A stretch of 64,000 bases of DNA from 21-14-0-10-47-8 sp966211455 (GCA_966211455.1 CBIHNI010000018.1:1-64000); one strand, 5' to 3'; numbered from the stretch's first letter, positions 8,292 through 16,875 are shown. Notes: generated by a model not told the origin, from the letters alone. A program made the numbers and translations.

Positions 8292-8591
8292 TTATGGAAC
8301 AGAGATGAAAACGCGATACTGGCAGCTATATTGACCGTTGTAGTAGCTTTGGCTAACCAATTGGGTTCCCGCAAACGGTGCATACTCGCAAGTGTCGTAA
8401 GTGTACCCTTTATCTCGAACGCAGTCTTGACGAATCAAAGGCAGACCGTTGCCGATAGCATCTCGTTGGCAATCATATTCGCTGACGCCTGAACCTTGAC
8501 CTGTCCAAAAAATATTGCGAGCTTGCGCTTGTCCTGCAACCAAGATTGATGCCAAAAGAGCGGCTGTTTTTAATACAAGTACTTTTTTCAT
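8292..8591 (-). CDS. small secreted cysteine-containing protein (copy 1)
   Basis: 99 residues; the signal peptide (LLASILVAGQAQA) leaves about 75 mature residues. It begins with the shared NIFWTGQGSG block, has four cysteines (YDC, QDC, DTC, YSC) and ends VFISVP. The paralog at 44542-44847 has the same spacing: TLYWTGQAGT, four Cys, ending VTIQVP. A good ribosome site (AAGGAG, 8 nt before ATG) fixes the start. Probably a disulfide-bonded periplasmic or outer-surface protein; function unknown. It lies directly before an L,D-transpeptidase gene in both copies, which suggests a shared job at the cell wall. Confidence 0.85.
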   Translation of the reverse strand: MKKVLVLKTAALLASILVAGQAQARNIFWTGQGSGVSEYDCQRDAIGNGLPLIRQDCVRDKGYTYDTCEYAPFAGTQLVSQSYYNGQYSCQYRVFISVP

Positions 8592-8614
8592 GTGACTTTC
8601 TCCTTAGTGAAAGT

Positions 8615-8640
8615 GGTTTGTTTGGTGTGAGGCATTTATA
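8615..8640 (-). promoter_or_regulatory. promoter -10 and conserved leader motif, module copy 1
   Basis: On the minus strand a TATAAA at 8640-8635 is followed by CACCAAACAAACC at 8627-8615. The same 13-nt motif, 5 nt after a TATATT, lies upstream of the second copy of the module at 44900-44888. It would lie at or just after the transcription start. The -35 region here is poor. Confidence 0.5.
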
Positions 8641-9001
8641 TTTCGCTATGAGGAAAAAGAATTTTCTATTTTAGAAAAAGTGATTCGAGATTTTTACTGC
8701 TTCGGAAATTTCGTCTTCATGGTTGTTCAGAAGTTTTGCAAATGGGTGGGGCTTTGTAAGATCTGCAAGGGGATTTTGAAATCGCTTCAGACTTTGTTGG
8801 TGGGTGCACAGGCCTTGGGATTGGGGAATGCTGTGACAATCGCGCGTGCGATCAGCTCTTTATTCGCGCTGGGGTGTCTGGGTGCGGACTGCGGATTTGC
8901 TGCTGCTCTGGTTTCCGCACGCGGATTGCGATATCACCTCCGTTTCTTTGGCCGGTGAGGTTGATAAATCTGTGGTTCATCGTCTCTCTGGCAGCTACAT
9001 C

Positions 9002-9259
9002 CAGATCGGAGAGTCACTGTCGCTTTGATGATTGTGGGCAGACTGGAAATCCACCACCGCTCTGGTGATTATCTACAGATCGAAAGTTCGCAACTTCTCT
9101 GGTTGCCGTGCCCAGATTTGAAATTATCTGCAGCTCGGTGGTTGTATCCAGATTGAAAATCCACGACGACTTCGGTGAGTGTGTGCAGACTGGTAACCCA
9201 CCACTGCTCTGGTGACAGTCGGCAGACTCGGAATTCACCACCGCTTCGGTGACTGAGCG
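9002..9259. repeat. tandem array of seven 36-37-bp degenerate repeats
   Basis: Units start at 9002, 9039, 9076, 9113, 9149, 9186 and 9223; all are 37 bp except the fourth (36). Each begins CAGAY, most followed by GRAA, and has a central CTCTGGTGA or CTTCGGTGA-like block. In several units the centre folds as a hairpin (CACCG-CTT-CGGTG in the last). At least one degenerate unit precedes them at 8965-9001, perhaps more back to about 8890. No unique spacers, so it is not a CRISPR array. The array lies in a gene-free region of about 900 nt (8592-9496), upstream of an HNH gene. Confidence 0.85.
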
Positions 9260-9291
9260 CGACGGGGTTGGAAAATAATATTTTATTCTGC

Positions 9292-9316
9292 TTGACGTGT
9301 TTTTTGTCTCTATAAT
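9292..9316 (+). promoter_or_regulatory. possible promoter upstream of HNH gene
   Basis: A perfect TATAAT at 9311-9316 lies just past the repeat array, with TTGACG at 9292-9297. The 13-nt spacer is short for a sigma-70 promoter, so the real -35 may be a weaker sequence near 9288. It points at the HNH gene starting at 9497. Confidence 0.4.
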
Positions 9317-9447
9317 CTCTCTTCAGTAAACCGCATTTTTAGGTTTGATTTTGAATTGTCGAAAATAAGATTTGCTCTTCATACAGAGCGAATCTGTGCG
9401 GGTAATTGCAATTTTCACATACACATCGTCTATCTGAAAAACTGCTG

Positions 9448-9463
9448 TTTAAAACCCGTGCTA
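9448..9463 (+). promoter_or_regulatory. 16-nt motif shared by the two HNH gene leaders
   Basis: TTTAAAACCCGTGCTA here and TTTAAAACCCATGCTA at 19211-19226, each within a longer similar context (AAAA before, A after). TGCTAGAAA and TGCTACATT resemble extended -10 elements. The distance to the start codon is 33 nt here and 123 nt in the other copy. It may be a family-specific promoter or a regulator site. Confidence 0.5.
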
Positions 9464-9496
9464 GAAAGATCTCAAATTTAATCAGGAGGATTGAAG

Positions 9497-10501
9497 ATGA
9501 TGAATCATTTGGAAATCGTAAATAATTTGAAGGCCGATTGTGAGAATAAACATCACAGGAATAACGAAGCTTATCCGCAGTCGCTTCGAAAGCTATCAAA
9601 CGATGAATTGGAATTTCGTCTTAAAGATCTCATCCAAAAAGAACGAAAACTTTTATATGTAATCTTAGAGCATATCAAAGAAGTCTCTCGTCGTGAGCTT
9701 TACCTAGCTAAAGCCTATTCATCGATGTATGAGTATCTCACCAAAGAAATGGGTTATTCTGGATCCTCTGCCATGCGAAGGCTGGAAGCTGCAAATCTTT
9801 TAAGAGATTTGCCAAGTTTGGCGGAAAACATCAAAGATGGATCGGTGAACTTGTCGCAAGCTTGTGAACTGTCGCGTGCGATTAAAGATAAAGAGCGAAT
9901 CAGCCAAAAGCTTGTTCCTGTTGAAATGAAGAAAGCACTTTTGATGAAGATTACCTCTAAAACAACTTCTGAAACACAGAGGATCTTAGCTGAGAACTTG
10001 GATCTGCCGATTCTAGCTCAAGATAAAAAACGTGTGCAGCAAGATGAATCTGTCCGACTTGAAATTACGCTGACAAAAGCACAATTTGAGAAGCTGCAAA
10101 TCTCAAGAGATGAGCTTGTGCACACACTTTCGCAAAACCACAAAGAGATCTTATGGGGAAATGTGATTGAAGTTTTGTGTGATAAGCATTTACAGAAAGC
10201 TTTGCCGCGTCCAATTACCGCTCCGGTGACTGAGGGCGTTGCCGGTTCGTCAAGTATCTTGGATAAGCTGTCTGATCGAAGAAAGTCTCCATCCAAGGTG
10301 GTCTCTTTGCTCACAGACCGCTGTTGTCAGTTTGTGGATCGCAAGACTGGGCGCAAATGCCAAAGTACTTTTGCACTTCAAGTGGATCATCTCGTTCCGA
10401 AATGGGCTGGTGGCCGCGATGAATCTAGCAACTTGCAATACCTGTGTGCCGCCCATAATGCTTACAAGTATCGCCGTCAGGCTGGGATTTCGCGGCGGTG
10501 A
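9497..10501 (+). CDS. HNH endonuclease, long family (copy 1)
   Basis: 334 residues from ATG 9497, 7 nt after AGGAGG. The N-terminal 200 residues are helical: LSNDELEFRLKDLIQKERK, YEYLTKEMGYSGSSAMRRLEAA, VNLSQACELSRAI. A conserved VRLEITLTKAQFEKL follows near residue 190. The C-terminal HNH module spans residues 270-330: CQFVDRKTGRKC, QVDHLVPKWAGG, LQYLCAAHN. It is paralogous to 19350-20390. The family is repeated in Bdellovibrio-like genomes; targets are unknown and it could be a homing-type or defence nuclease. Parts of the gene (10217-10238 and around the stop codon) resemble the upstream 37-bp repeats. Confidence 0.82.
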   Translation: MMNHLEIVNNLKADCENKHHRNNEAYPQSLRKLSNDELEFRLKDLIQKERKLLYVILEHIKEVSRRELYLAKAYSSMYEYLTKEMGYSGSSAMRRLEAANLLRDLPSLAENIKDGSVNLSQACELSRAIKDKERISQKLVPVEMKKALLMKITSKTTSETQRILAENLDLPILAQDKKRVQQDESVRLEITLTKAQFEKLQISRDELVHTLSQNHKEILWGNVIEVLCDKHLQKALPRPITAPVTEGVAGSSSILDKLSDRRKSPSKVVSLLTDRCCQFVDRKTGRKCQSTFALQVDHLVPKWAGGRDESSNLQYLCAAHNAYKYRRQAGISRR

Positions 10502-10562
10502 TGATTGTGGCTCCCCTGCTTGGGCTTGAGTGTTTGCTAAAACTTTGCCAGGATTCTTTGAC

Positions 10563-11021
10563 ATGAGCTCTTTATCTTCTTCTATTCAAGTTCGTCTCAT
10601 TTCAGCTGCCGAGGCTTTGCCCTTGCGAGCCCAGGTTTTGCGGCCTGGTCAGCCTTTGCAGAATGCCGTGCTTCCGCATGATCAAAGAGAAGATACATTT
10701 CATGTTGGGGCTTTTTCAAATGGGCATTTGGTGTGCGTTGCCACCTTTCATGAAGATGTATTTCCAGAACTGAAAGCCGAACGCCCCTATCGCCTGCGTG
10801 GCATGGGAACCAACACCGCATTTCACGGACAGGGCCTGGGCCGTATGGTGCTGGAATATGGTCTACAGATCCTGCGCGAGCGGGGTTGCGACCTGATGTG
10901 GTGCAATGCTCGCGAGGCCGCCTTCCCCTTCTATGAGAGGCTTGGCCTGCAGTACCTGGGCGATATGTTCGATATAACAGGTATTGGACCGCACAAGGTC
11001 ATGTACATTTATCTTCGTTAG
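10563..11021 (+). CDS. GNAT family N-acetyltransferase
   Basis: 152 residues from ATG 10563, with AGGA 9 nt upstream; a GTG at 10530 in frame is less likely. The acetyl-CoA binding segment is RLRGMGTNTAFHGQGLGRMVLEYGL (cited in parts: the Gx-QGLG loop near residue 95), preceded by the beta strand LVCVATFHEDVF and followed by MWCNAREAAFPFYERLG, typical of GNAT. Substrate unknown. It stands alone between the HNH gene and the deaminase, with about 60 nt on either side. Confidence 0.85.
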   Translation: MSSLSSSIQVRLISAAEALPLRAQVLRPGQPLQNAVLPHDQREDTFHVGAFSNGHLVCVATFHEDVFPELKAERPYRLRGMGTNTAFHGQGLGRMVLEYGLQILRERGCDLMWCNAREAAFPFYERLGLQYLGDMFDITGIGPHKVMYIYLR

Positions 11022-11095
11022 AAACGCTTCTCCAGAATCTCAAGACGAGGCGCTTTTCAGTTGAACTGTCGCAGGCTTAGGCGTTACTCTATGGA

Positions 11096-12745
11096 ATGGA
11101 AATGACATCTCAAGATACACACGACGTCCTTCTTCGATACCTGGTCGAAACAATCAGCGAAACAAACGGAATCTCTTTGGCGGACACTTTGGAATTGGTC
11201 GCCGAAAGCTCGATAAAAAAAGAGAATCCAAAAGCCTACAAACTGGTTGAAGAGTTTCGCGTTCTGATTTCAGACTTTCACCAAAACAAACTGGCCATCC
11301 ACGATCTGATGGATCACCCAGTCAATTCGGCTTTGTTTGAATTTTTCCGAAGATTTCCGCTGAAGTATTCTGAAGAGCACATCCACCTAACCGGTGCGAT
11401 GACAGCTGAATTCATTTATCCGCGCTTGAAGAAATTGATCGAAGGACCGAACCAAGAACTGTACAAAAAGAAAATCACCGAAGTCTACGGCCCGAATGCT
11501 TGGCCAATCAAATCCGTCGAAGACGTCGATAACTTGATTCGCCTGCAAGAAGCCGAAGGTTTTCTGACCTACCTGAAGATCTTGTATCTGCCAAAGTTGA
11601 TCTTGGTGGATCGCAAGGCTCACGAAGAAAGCACTTACCATATGGCGGAAGAGCTTTACTCGAAATACAACGTCGGCAAGGTCCGTCTGAAGTTTTCTTT
11701 AAGCCGCGCTTCTTCTTCGTCGACCGAGCAAATCCCGGGTGCCGACAGTGTTTCGCCGGAAGATGTGGTGCTAGGCCTATACGATGGTTTTAAGAAATTT
11801 CAAGACAAGCATCCAGATTTCGAATTCATCTTGTCGCCTTCTTTTAGAAAAGAGGCGAACTTCTTTGATGCCAGCAAATATCAAACCCGCAAGCAGCACT
11901 TTGAAGCGCAGGTTGACGAGCTGGTACGCATGATCGACAAGTACCCGTTCTTGCAAAAGCACATGACGGACGTGGACACGGTCGGAAGCGAAAACGAGCT
12001 TTACCGCAAAGAGCATTTCAATGAGTTCCAAAAGGGTTTCCGCAAACTGCAGTACCGCGGCTTTAAAATCCGCTCGCACCACGGTGAAACCTTCCACACT
12101 TTGAAAAAAGGGATTCAGGCCGTCGATAATGCCATGAACATCTGGCATATCGATACGCTCGAGCACGGTCTTTCTTTGGGGATCAATCCCAACTTTTATT
12201 TCCATAAGCTTTTCCTGAAAGTGATGGAAAAAAATGAAGCCGGCCTTGGAATTGTGGAAAAAGATCCGGAATACCGCGAACTGATCGAGCTGGATTGGCG
12301 CAATTACCGAGATGTCCTGGCCAAGCTTTTGGCCGGAACAAAAATCAGCGAAGACGAGCAAATTCAGTTCGTCAAAGCCAAGTTCCACACCGCTCGCGAA
12401 GTCGAACATTACCAGCATGACGTTTTAAATCGGCTGATTCAAAAAGGCGTGTCGTTGGTATCACTGCCATCTTCAAACAACAAACTGACCGGCCAGTTCG
12501 AAGATTATAAAGACCATCCATTTTCTTGGTGGGAGAAAAAAGGCGTTCAGCTGGGCGTGGGAACGGACAATTACATCACCTTGAACACGAATTTCGTGCA
12601 AGAGATGCTGATCGTGCTTTACACCGATCCGACCGATTTGAAATTGACCAAGCTTTTGATGGTGACGACCGGTGAAAATCGTCGACCTTACATCAGTCAT
12701 CTTCTGTGGAAGATGCGGAAATCTTTGGGAGCCCACAAGAAATGA
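11096..12745 (+). CDS. adenosine deaminase-like amidohydrolase
   Basis: 549 residues, much longer than the usual 330-350 of adenosine deaminase because of an N-terminal helical extension and internal insertions. Metal and catalytic positions can be followed: EEHIHLTGAM (His95, His97), RSHHGET (His328 or His329, Glu331), LEHGLSLGIN (His357) and GVGTDNY (Asp491). The second residue of the usual DD pair is Asn492. SLPSSNNKLTG matches the PSSN loop. No signal peptide, so cytosolic. The stop overlaps the start of the AmpG-like gene (ATGA), so uptake and deamination may be linked. The substrate could be a purine nucleoside or a larger purine; not decided here. Confidence 0.83.
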   Translation: MEMTSQDTHDVLLRYLVETISETNGISLADTLELVAESSIKKENPKAYKLVEEFRVLISDFHQNKLAIHDLMDHPVNSALFEFFRRFPLKYSEEHIHLTGAMTAEFIYPRLKKLIEGPNQELYKKKITEVYGPNAWPIKSVEDVDNLIRLQEAEGFLTYLKILYLPKLILVDRKAHEESTYHMAEELYSKYNVGKVRLKFSLSRASSSSTEQIPGADSVSPEDVVLGLYDGFKKFQDKHPDFEFILSPSFRKEANFFDASKYQTRKQHFEAQVDELVRMIDKYPFLQKHMTDVDTVGSENELYRKEHFNEFQKGFRKLQYRGFKIRSHHGETFHTLKKGIQAVDNAMNIWHIDTLEHGLSLGINPNFYFHKLFLKVMEKNEAGLGIVEKDPEYRELIELDWRNYRDVLAKLLAGTKISEDEQIQFVKAKFHTAREVEHYQHDVLNRLIQKGVSLVSLPSSNNKLTGQFEDYKDHPFSWWEKKGVQLGVGTDNYITLNTNFVQEMLIVLYTDPTDLKLTKLLMVTTGENRRPYISHLLWKMRKSLGAHKK

Positions 12746-14079
12746 GTCAGACCAAAAAGAAACTGGGATGGAAAGACGTCGCAAGATCTTTAGCAAAACC
12801 AAAAGTCTTGGTGATGCTGCTTCTGGGTTTCTCGTCCGGTCTGCCGTTTATGTTGGTGGGAAACACGCTTGGCTTCTGGCTGCGTGAAGGCGGAATCACC
12901 TTAACCACGATTGGTTTCTTATCTTGGGTCGGCCTTGCGTACTCGATGAAATTTCTTTGGGCGCCTTTGATTGATAAGGTGCACGTTCCATTTATCGGAA
13001 AGAAAATGGGATTGCGTCGCGGTTGGCTTTTGATTTCACAAGTTTTAATCAGCCTGGCCTTGATTGGGATGGCGATCTTAAAGCCTGAAGGTGGGATCGC
13101 CCTTTTCACGGGACTTGCGGCGCTCGCGGCTTTTGCTTCAGCGACACAAGATATCGTTGTCGATGCTTGGCGTATCGAAGTTTCCGATAACAGCGAAGAG
13201 ATGGCGCTTCTGTCATCGGCTTATCAGCTGGGCTATCGCGGAGCTTTGCTACTGACGGATGCTTTGATCCTGATTCTGGCGGCTCAAATTGGTTGGGCTT
13301 CGTCTTACTTTGCGATGGGCGCGATCATGGCGGTCGGTCTGGTGGCCACCTTCTTGGCCGTTGAACCGACAAAGACCACTCAAAATAACAAAGTGACTCA
13401 TCCGAAATTGAACCTGAAAGGTATTTACGATGCGATCATCGGGCCTTTCATTGCTTTCTTTCAGCAACATGGAAACAAAGCGCTTTTGATGTTGGCGGCG
13501 GTGAGCCTTTATCGTCTGGCCGATTTCTTTATGGGTCCGATGTCGAACCCCTTCTACAAAGATTTGGGGGTCTCGCCGGAAACTGTGGGAGCCGTGCGCG
13601 CTTCTGTTGGCTTGATTGCTTCAATTGTCGGAGTCACAGCTGGGGGCCTCAGCGCGATTCGTTTTGGGATGGCTCGAACCCTTTTGATTGGCGCCATCGT
13701 TGGCCCAGCTTCAAACCTGGCGTTCTCTTATTTGGCGCTACAAGGGCCTGACAGCACGACCTTTGCGGTGGCGATGGCCATTGATAACTTCTCGAGCTCT
13801 TTTGCTGGCACCGCCCTGATCGGCTATATGTCGAGCCTGACCAGCATTGGCTATGTGGCAACCCAATACGCTCTTCTCAGCTCGTTCTATGCTCTTCTAG
13901 GCAAGTTCCTGAAGGGCTTTTCGGGCCTTTTGGTCGACAGCTTGGCGGTCGGCCGCGAGCTGATGCAGGCCTATGCCATTTTCTTTGGATTGACCGCCTT
14001 GATCGGGCTGCCGGCTTTGATTTTATGCGCGATTTTGGTGAAGACAAACAACGAGGCCGAGAAAAAAGCCAAGGCTTAA
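12742..14079 (+). CDS. AmpG-like major facilitator superfamily permease
   Basis: 445 residues from ATG 12742, which overlaps the deaminase stop by 4 nt. About 12 membrane segments. The first ones match AmpG closely: MLLLGFSSGLPFMLVG, then ITLTTIGFLSWVGLAYSMKFLWAPLID, then RRGWLLISQ, and ATQDIVVDAWRIE near residue 150. AmpG takes up anhydro-muropeptides from cell-wall turnover. Coupling to a deaminase rather than to cell-wall amidases leaves open that this member carries nucleosides. The gene ends convergently, overlapping the next by 4 nt. Confidence 0.85.
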   Translation: MSQTKKKLGWKDVARSLAKPKVLVMLLLGFSSGLPFMLVGNTLGFWLREGGITLTTIGFLSWVGLAYSMKFLWAPLIDKVHVPFIGKKMGLRRGWLLISQVLISLALIGMAILKPEGGIALFTGLAALAAFASATQDIVVDAWRIEVSDNSEEMALLSSAYQLGYRGALLLTDALILILAAQIGWASSYFAMGAIMAVGLVATFLAVEPTKTTQNNKVTHPKLNLKGIYDAIIGPFIAFFQQHGNKALLMLAAVSLYRLADFFMGPMSNPFYKDLGVSPETVGAVRASVGLIASIVGVTAGGLSAIRFGMARTLLIGAIVGPASNLAFSYLALQGPDSTTFAVAMAIDNFSSSFAGTALIGYMSSLTSIGYVATQYALLSSFYALLGKFLKGFSGLLVDSLAVGRELMQAYAIFFGLTALIGLPALILCAILVKTNNEAEKKAKA

Positions 14080-16043
14080 GAAGCCTGTCCTTCTTTCGAC
14101 AGCACATAGTTATCGCGGATCCAAACACGGATGTGCTTTAGAAAGAAGTCCGTCGCCGCAAAGAAAACAAAGTGACAGTTGTAGCTTCCTTTTTGCGCCG
14201 GATTTTCTTCGACAAAGTTACAGGTCGCCAAAAGTTCCGGCGCGCCGATCTCGTAAGGTTGCCACAAGACGACTTCGCGGAAATGTCCGATATCGATGGC
14301 GCGATTGTAATCCATGATAAATCCGGCTTCCGAAATTTCTTTCACCGTCACCGGATTGACCGCCTTTAAGTATCCACCTTGGACGACCGTTGGCCACTTT
14401 ACTTTTTCCAGTTTTTCCGAAAGACCCGGGAAGAATGTTTTCATCTTTTCGACAAAGTACCCCGGATCGACCGGCTTAAAGAAGATATCGTGAATCAAGC
14501 TTCCCAGCTCGCGCTCTTCCGCATCCGAGTAATCCTTTTTCGATGTCATCACGATCTTAGGCTCAACATTGAAACGCTTCTTTAAAGTCTCTTTCACCAG
14601 CGTCCATCTTTGCACGGCGCCTTCGCCAAATAAGCGGTGGCTCGCGATGATCAAATGCACTGGCTTATTTAATTTCGAGTTGGCTTGCAGCCACTGGATT
14701 TGCTCTTCTTTGCTAGGCTCAACGATCGTCAGATGAAAGCGTCCGGCATCTTTATTGTTCACGCTGGTGACCTTAACCACATACGGCGATTCTTGAATGG
14801 TCAGCATCAATATGTTTTCGTCCAGCAAGTCGCCGGTCTGGACGTACTTGCGAAATTTTTCTTTATGAGCCGCTGACAAAGAATGCGAAAACCAATCCCC
14901 TTTTGCTTTCAGCTCGTTTACCGTCATGCCGAACAGCGTGGTCAGATCCTGCTTATCGGAAGCGCAATCCAAGTAGGTGTGGCCGGTTTTGTCAAAATGA
15001 AGCGTCACGGTCGTCGCCCCACCCAAGGCCTTCACCGACGGATCTCGCTGCTCGAGCGATTGGGTCGGATCTAAATCCGAAAAGAAAGCGCCAAAGCTTT
15101 GGTAATGGGATGCGTGCACACTGGAAAAAGTTTTTTCAAGCCTTGCGGGCAATCCAGATGGACCCACCTCTTCATCATCCAGAAGAATGATCTGCAGTTC
15201 GTTCTGCGCCGTTCTTTGCGGTGGCGTCCACGAAAATGAATGCTCGGTCGCGCCCTTCGCCCGCGTCGCTTTTCGCATATTGCTGATCTGGGTTTGATCG
15301 ATCGCAAAGAAAGTAAACGACGCCTGAAAAAGTTTCGGATCTTTGGGATGCGGACCGCAATCGCGGCAAATCGCAAACAACGAGCGATGCCGATCGGACA
15401 TAAAGAGTGGGCTATAGTACTTGCACACGGTTCCAATTTTAATTTCTCGTTCACTGCGCGTGACAAAGCCGACATCGGAAATCGCTTCAAGATCCACATC
15501 TTTTAAAAGCTCCATCACAGCGGTGGTTTTCTGATTGGCCACCGTATATTTAGACGCCGGATGACGGCCATCGATTGCAAAAGTCAGGTGCTGAGTCAAA
15601 ATCAAGCGATCGAAAGGCTTCAAAATCACGTTGTTCAGGATCGGATCTTCGTAAGTTCGGATTTTAAAATCGGGATTGTCGAAGGCCGTTAAGACGAAGG
15701 CGGTGGGATCTTCAGGTGTGCAGATTTTTCGATCGATAAAAAGTTTGCGTGTTCTTTTCAGCAGGCCGAGCTGCTCAGAGCCGAGGAATTCGACTTTGGA
15801 GATAACCAGAACCAGTTGGTGCGCTTCGCCTTCCGCCACCGGTTCTTGTGGGACGAAGTTTTGGGGGTCGCCTCCAAGGGCGATGGCCGGGGGCCCAGAA
15901 GTCATCAGTATTTTCAACCAATCGACAAACTTTTCCAATTTTGGGAAAATACGAATCTGGATCTTAGGATCGACCAAAGCAATAGCCTCAGCTATTTCTT
16001 TCTGAAATTTCGAATCATCTTCAAGCACATACACGAATTTCAT
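14076..16043 (-). CDS. multidomain protein with degenerate receiver and PilZ-like domains
   Basis: 655 residues, no signal peptide. Residues 1-150 look like a response-regulator receiver: acidic EDD at 8-10, VLTA with Thr119 and LKPFD with Lys142, but the phosphoacceptor position in VISK is Lys83, not Asp. A PilZ-like segment follows (EAISDVGFVTRSEREIKIG, about 190-210). A second receiver-like segment starts at IILLDDEE near 285, a third at VHLIIASHRL ending IFFKPVDPG near 540, and a second PilZ-like segment at VKEISEAGFIMDYNR near 580. This suggests a cyclic-di-GMP or protein-binding scaffold rather than a phosphorylated regulator. Domain calls are by eye. Confidence 0.65.
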   Translation of the reverse strand: MKFVYVLEDDSKFQKEIAEAIALVDPKIQIRIFPKLEKFVDWLKILMTSGPPAIALGGDPQNFVPQEPVAEGEAHQLVLVISKVEFLGSEQLGLLKRTRKLFIDRKICTPEDPTAFVLTAFDNPDFKIRTYEDPILNNVILKPFDRLILTQHLTFAIDGRHPASKYTVANQKTTAVMELLKDVDLEAISDVGFVTRSEREIKIGTVCKYYSPLFMSDRHRSLFAICRDCGPHPKDPKLFQASFTFFAIDQTQISNMRKATRAKGATEHSFSWTPPQRTAQNELQIILLDDEEVGPSGLPARLEKTFSSVHASHYQSFGAFFSDLDPTQSLEQRDPSVKALGGATTVTLHFDKTGHTYLDCASDKQDLTTLFGMTVNELKAKGDWFSHSLSAAHKEKFRKYVQTGDLLDENILMLTIQESPYVVKVTSVNNKDAGRFHLTIVEPSKEEQIQWLQANSKLNKPVHLIIASHRLFGEGAVQRWTLVKETLKKRFNVEPKIVMTSKKDYSDAEERELGSLIHDIFFKPVDPGYFVEKMKTFFPGLSEKLEKVKWPTVVQGGYLKAVNPVTVKEISEAGFIMDYNRAIDIGHFREVVLWQPYEIGAPELLATCNFVEENPAQKGSYNCHFVFFAATDFFLKHIRVWIRDNYVLSKEGQAS

Positions 16044-16153
16044 ACGTTTGGCCTTTTCTCTATTATAACCCAGTTTGAGCCAAAGTCATAATTGAGGGGT
16101 CTCAGGATGAGACTGAAGACGGACGAAAGTCCGGGCCAGCTTGTTGTCTTTAA

Positions 16154-16759
16154 TTATGGCAAAGTGGAAACGGCGTCGAAACGGATCGAAAGAGTCTCGA
16201 TCGTCTTTTCGGTTTCGCGGATCAATTGCAGTTCGTACTCGTCACCCGAGATCTGCACGGCTTGAATTTGCGCTCCTATTTTCGCCAGGCCCTCTTCCAA
16301 ATCTTTGGTGCGTGGGAAAACGCGGCTTTTCTTGTTCCAGATTCCGAACTGCTTCGGATTTGCGATCATATGAAATTGCCAGTAGCTATCACCGACACTT
16401 TTATCACCGCTGAGATCAATCAAAGTTGGCGCGTAAAGCGAAAAGCTTTGCTCTTCTGATTCTTTCATTGTTGCGCAGACAATCTTACTTTGTCCCTTAA
16501 CAAAGCTTTGTTCGCTCCAAAGCTTCGAGCCACTGTTTTTGTTTTCAACGTAATAAATCGCGCGCTTTCCAATGAACACCATGTGCGGAAGCGAGCGAAT
16601 CGATGGCAGCACTTTCCCATGCGAGAAAAACTCGGGACGCGTGCGGCATTCTGGTACTGGATCCTTCGCGAAGGCCGTTGCCCCTGTCATCGCAATCAGC
16701 AGGGAAATCAAAGTGATCCAAGATTTTTGAACGAGCCCAGTCTGTCTCAAAGTGGTCAT
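16154..16759 (-). CDS. secreted protein of unknown function
   Basis: 201 residues from ATG 16759, preceded by AAAGGAAA about 11 nt upstream; the ORF is open further, to 16873, but the signal peptide (WITLISLLIAMTGATAFA) fits this start. The mature part has two cysteines (PECRTRPEF and KIVCATMKE) and mostly beta-type sequence. No family recognised. It is divergent from the SelO-like gene, with 116 nt between the starts that must hold both promoters. Confidence 0.7.
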   Translation of the reverse strand: MTTLRQTGLVQKSWITLISLLIAMTGATAFAKDPVPECRTRPEFFSHGKVLPSIRSLPHMVFIGKRAIYYVENKNSGSKLWSEQSFVKGQSKIVCATMKESEEQSFSLYAPTLIDLSGDKSVGDSYWQFHMIANPKQFGIWNKKSRVFPRTKDLEEGLAKIGAQIQAVQISGDEYELQLIRETEKTIETLSIRFDAVSTLP

Positions 16760-16875
16760 AACTGTGGTGTTTCCTTTTCCAGACTTTAGTAGCAACAAGA
16801 ATGCCTTGCGAATCTTAAAATCTATCGGCATTTGGGCCAGGAAATTTGAACTGACGATGTCGATTTTTTGCAAAG

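Noticed and set aside
8680..8958. 92-codon open frame in the gene-free region before the repeat array
   Set aside because: No ribosome site, and its 3' part runs into the degenerate repeats; composition is Leu/Phe/Cys-rich without a signal peptide or known family.
9014..9241. 75-codon minus-strand frame through the tandem repeats
   Set aside because: The 37-bp period is not a multiple of three, so the frame shifts relative to the repeat in each unit; no start signal.
9002..9259. CRISPR array
   Set aside because: Units are contiguous and similar over their whole 37 bp, with no unique spacers and no cas genes nearby.
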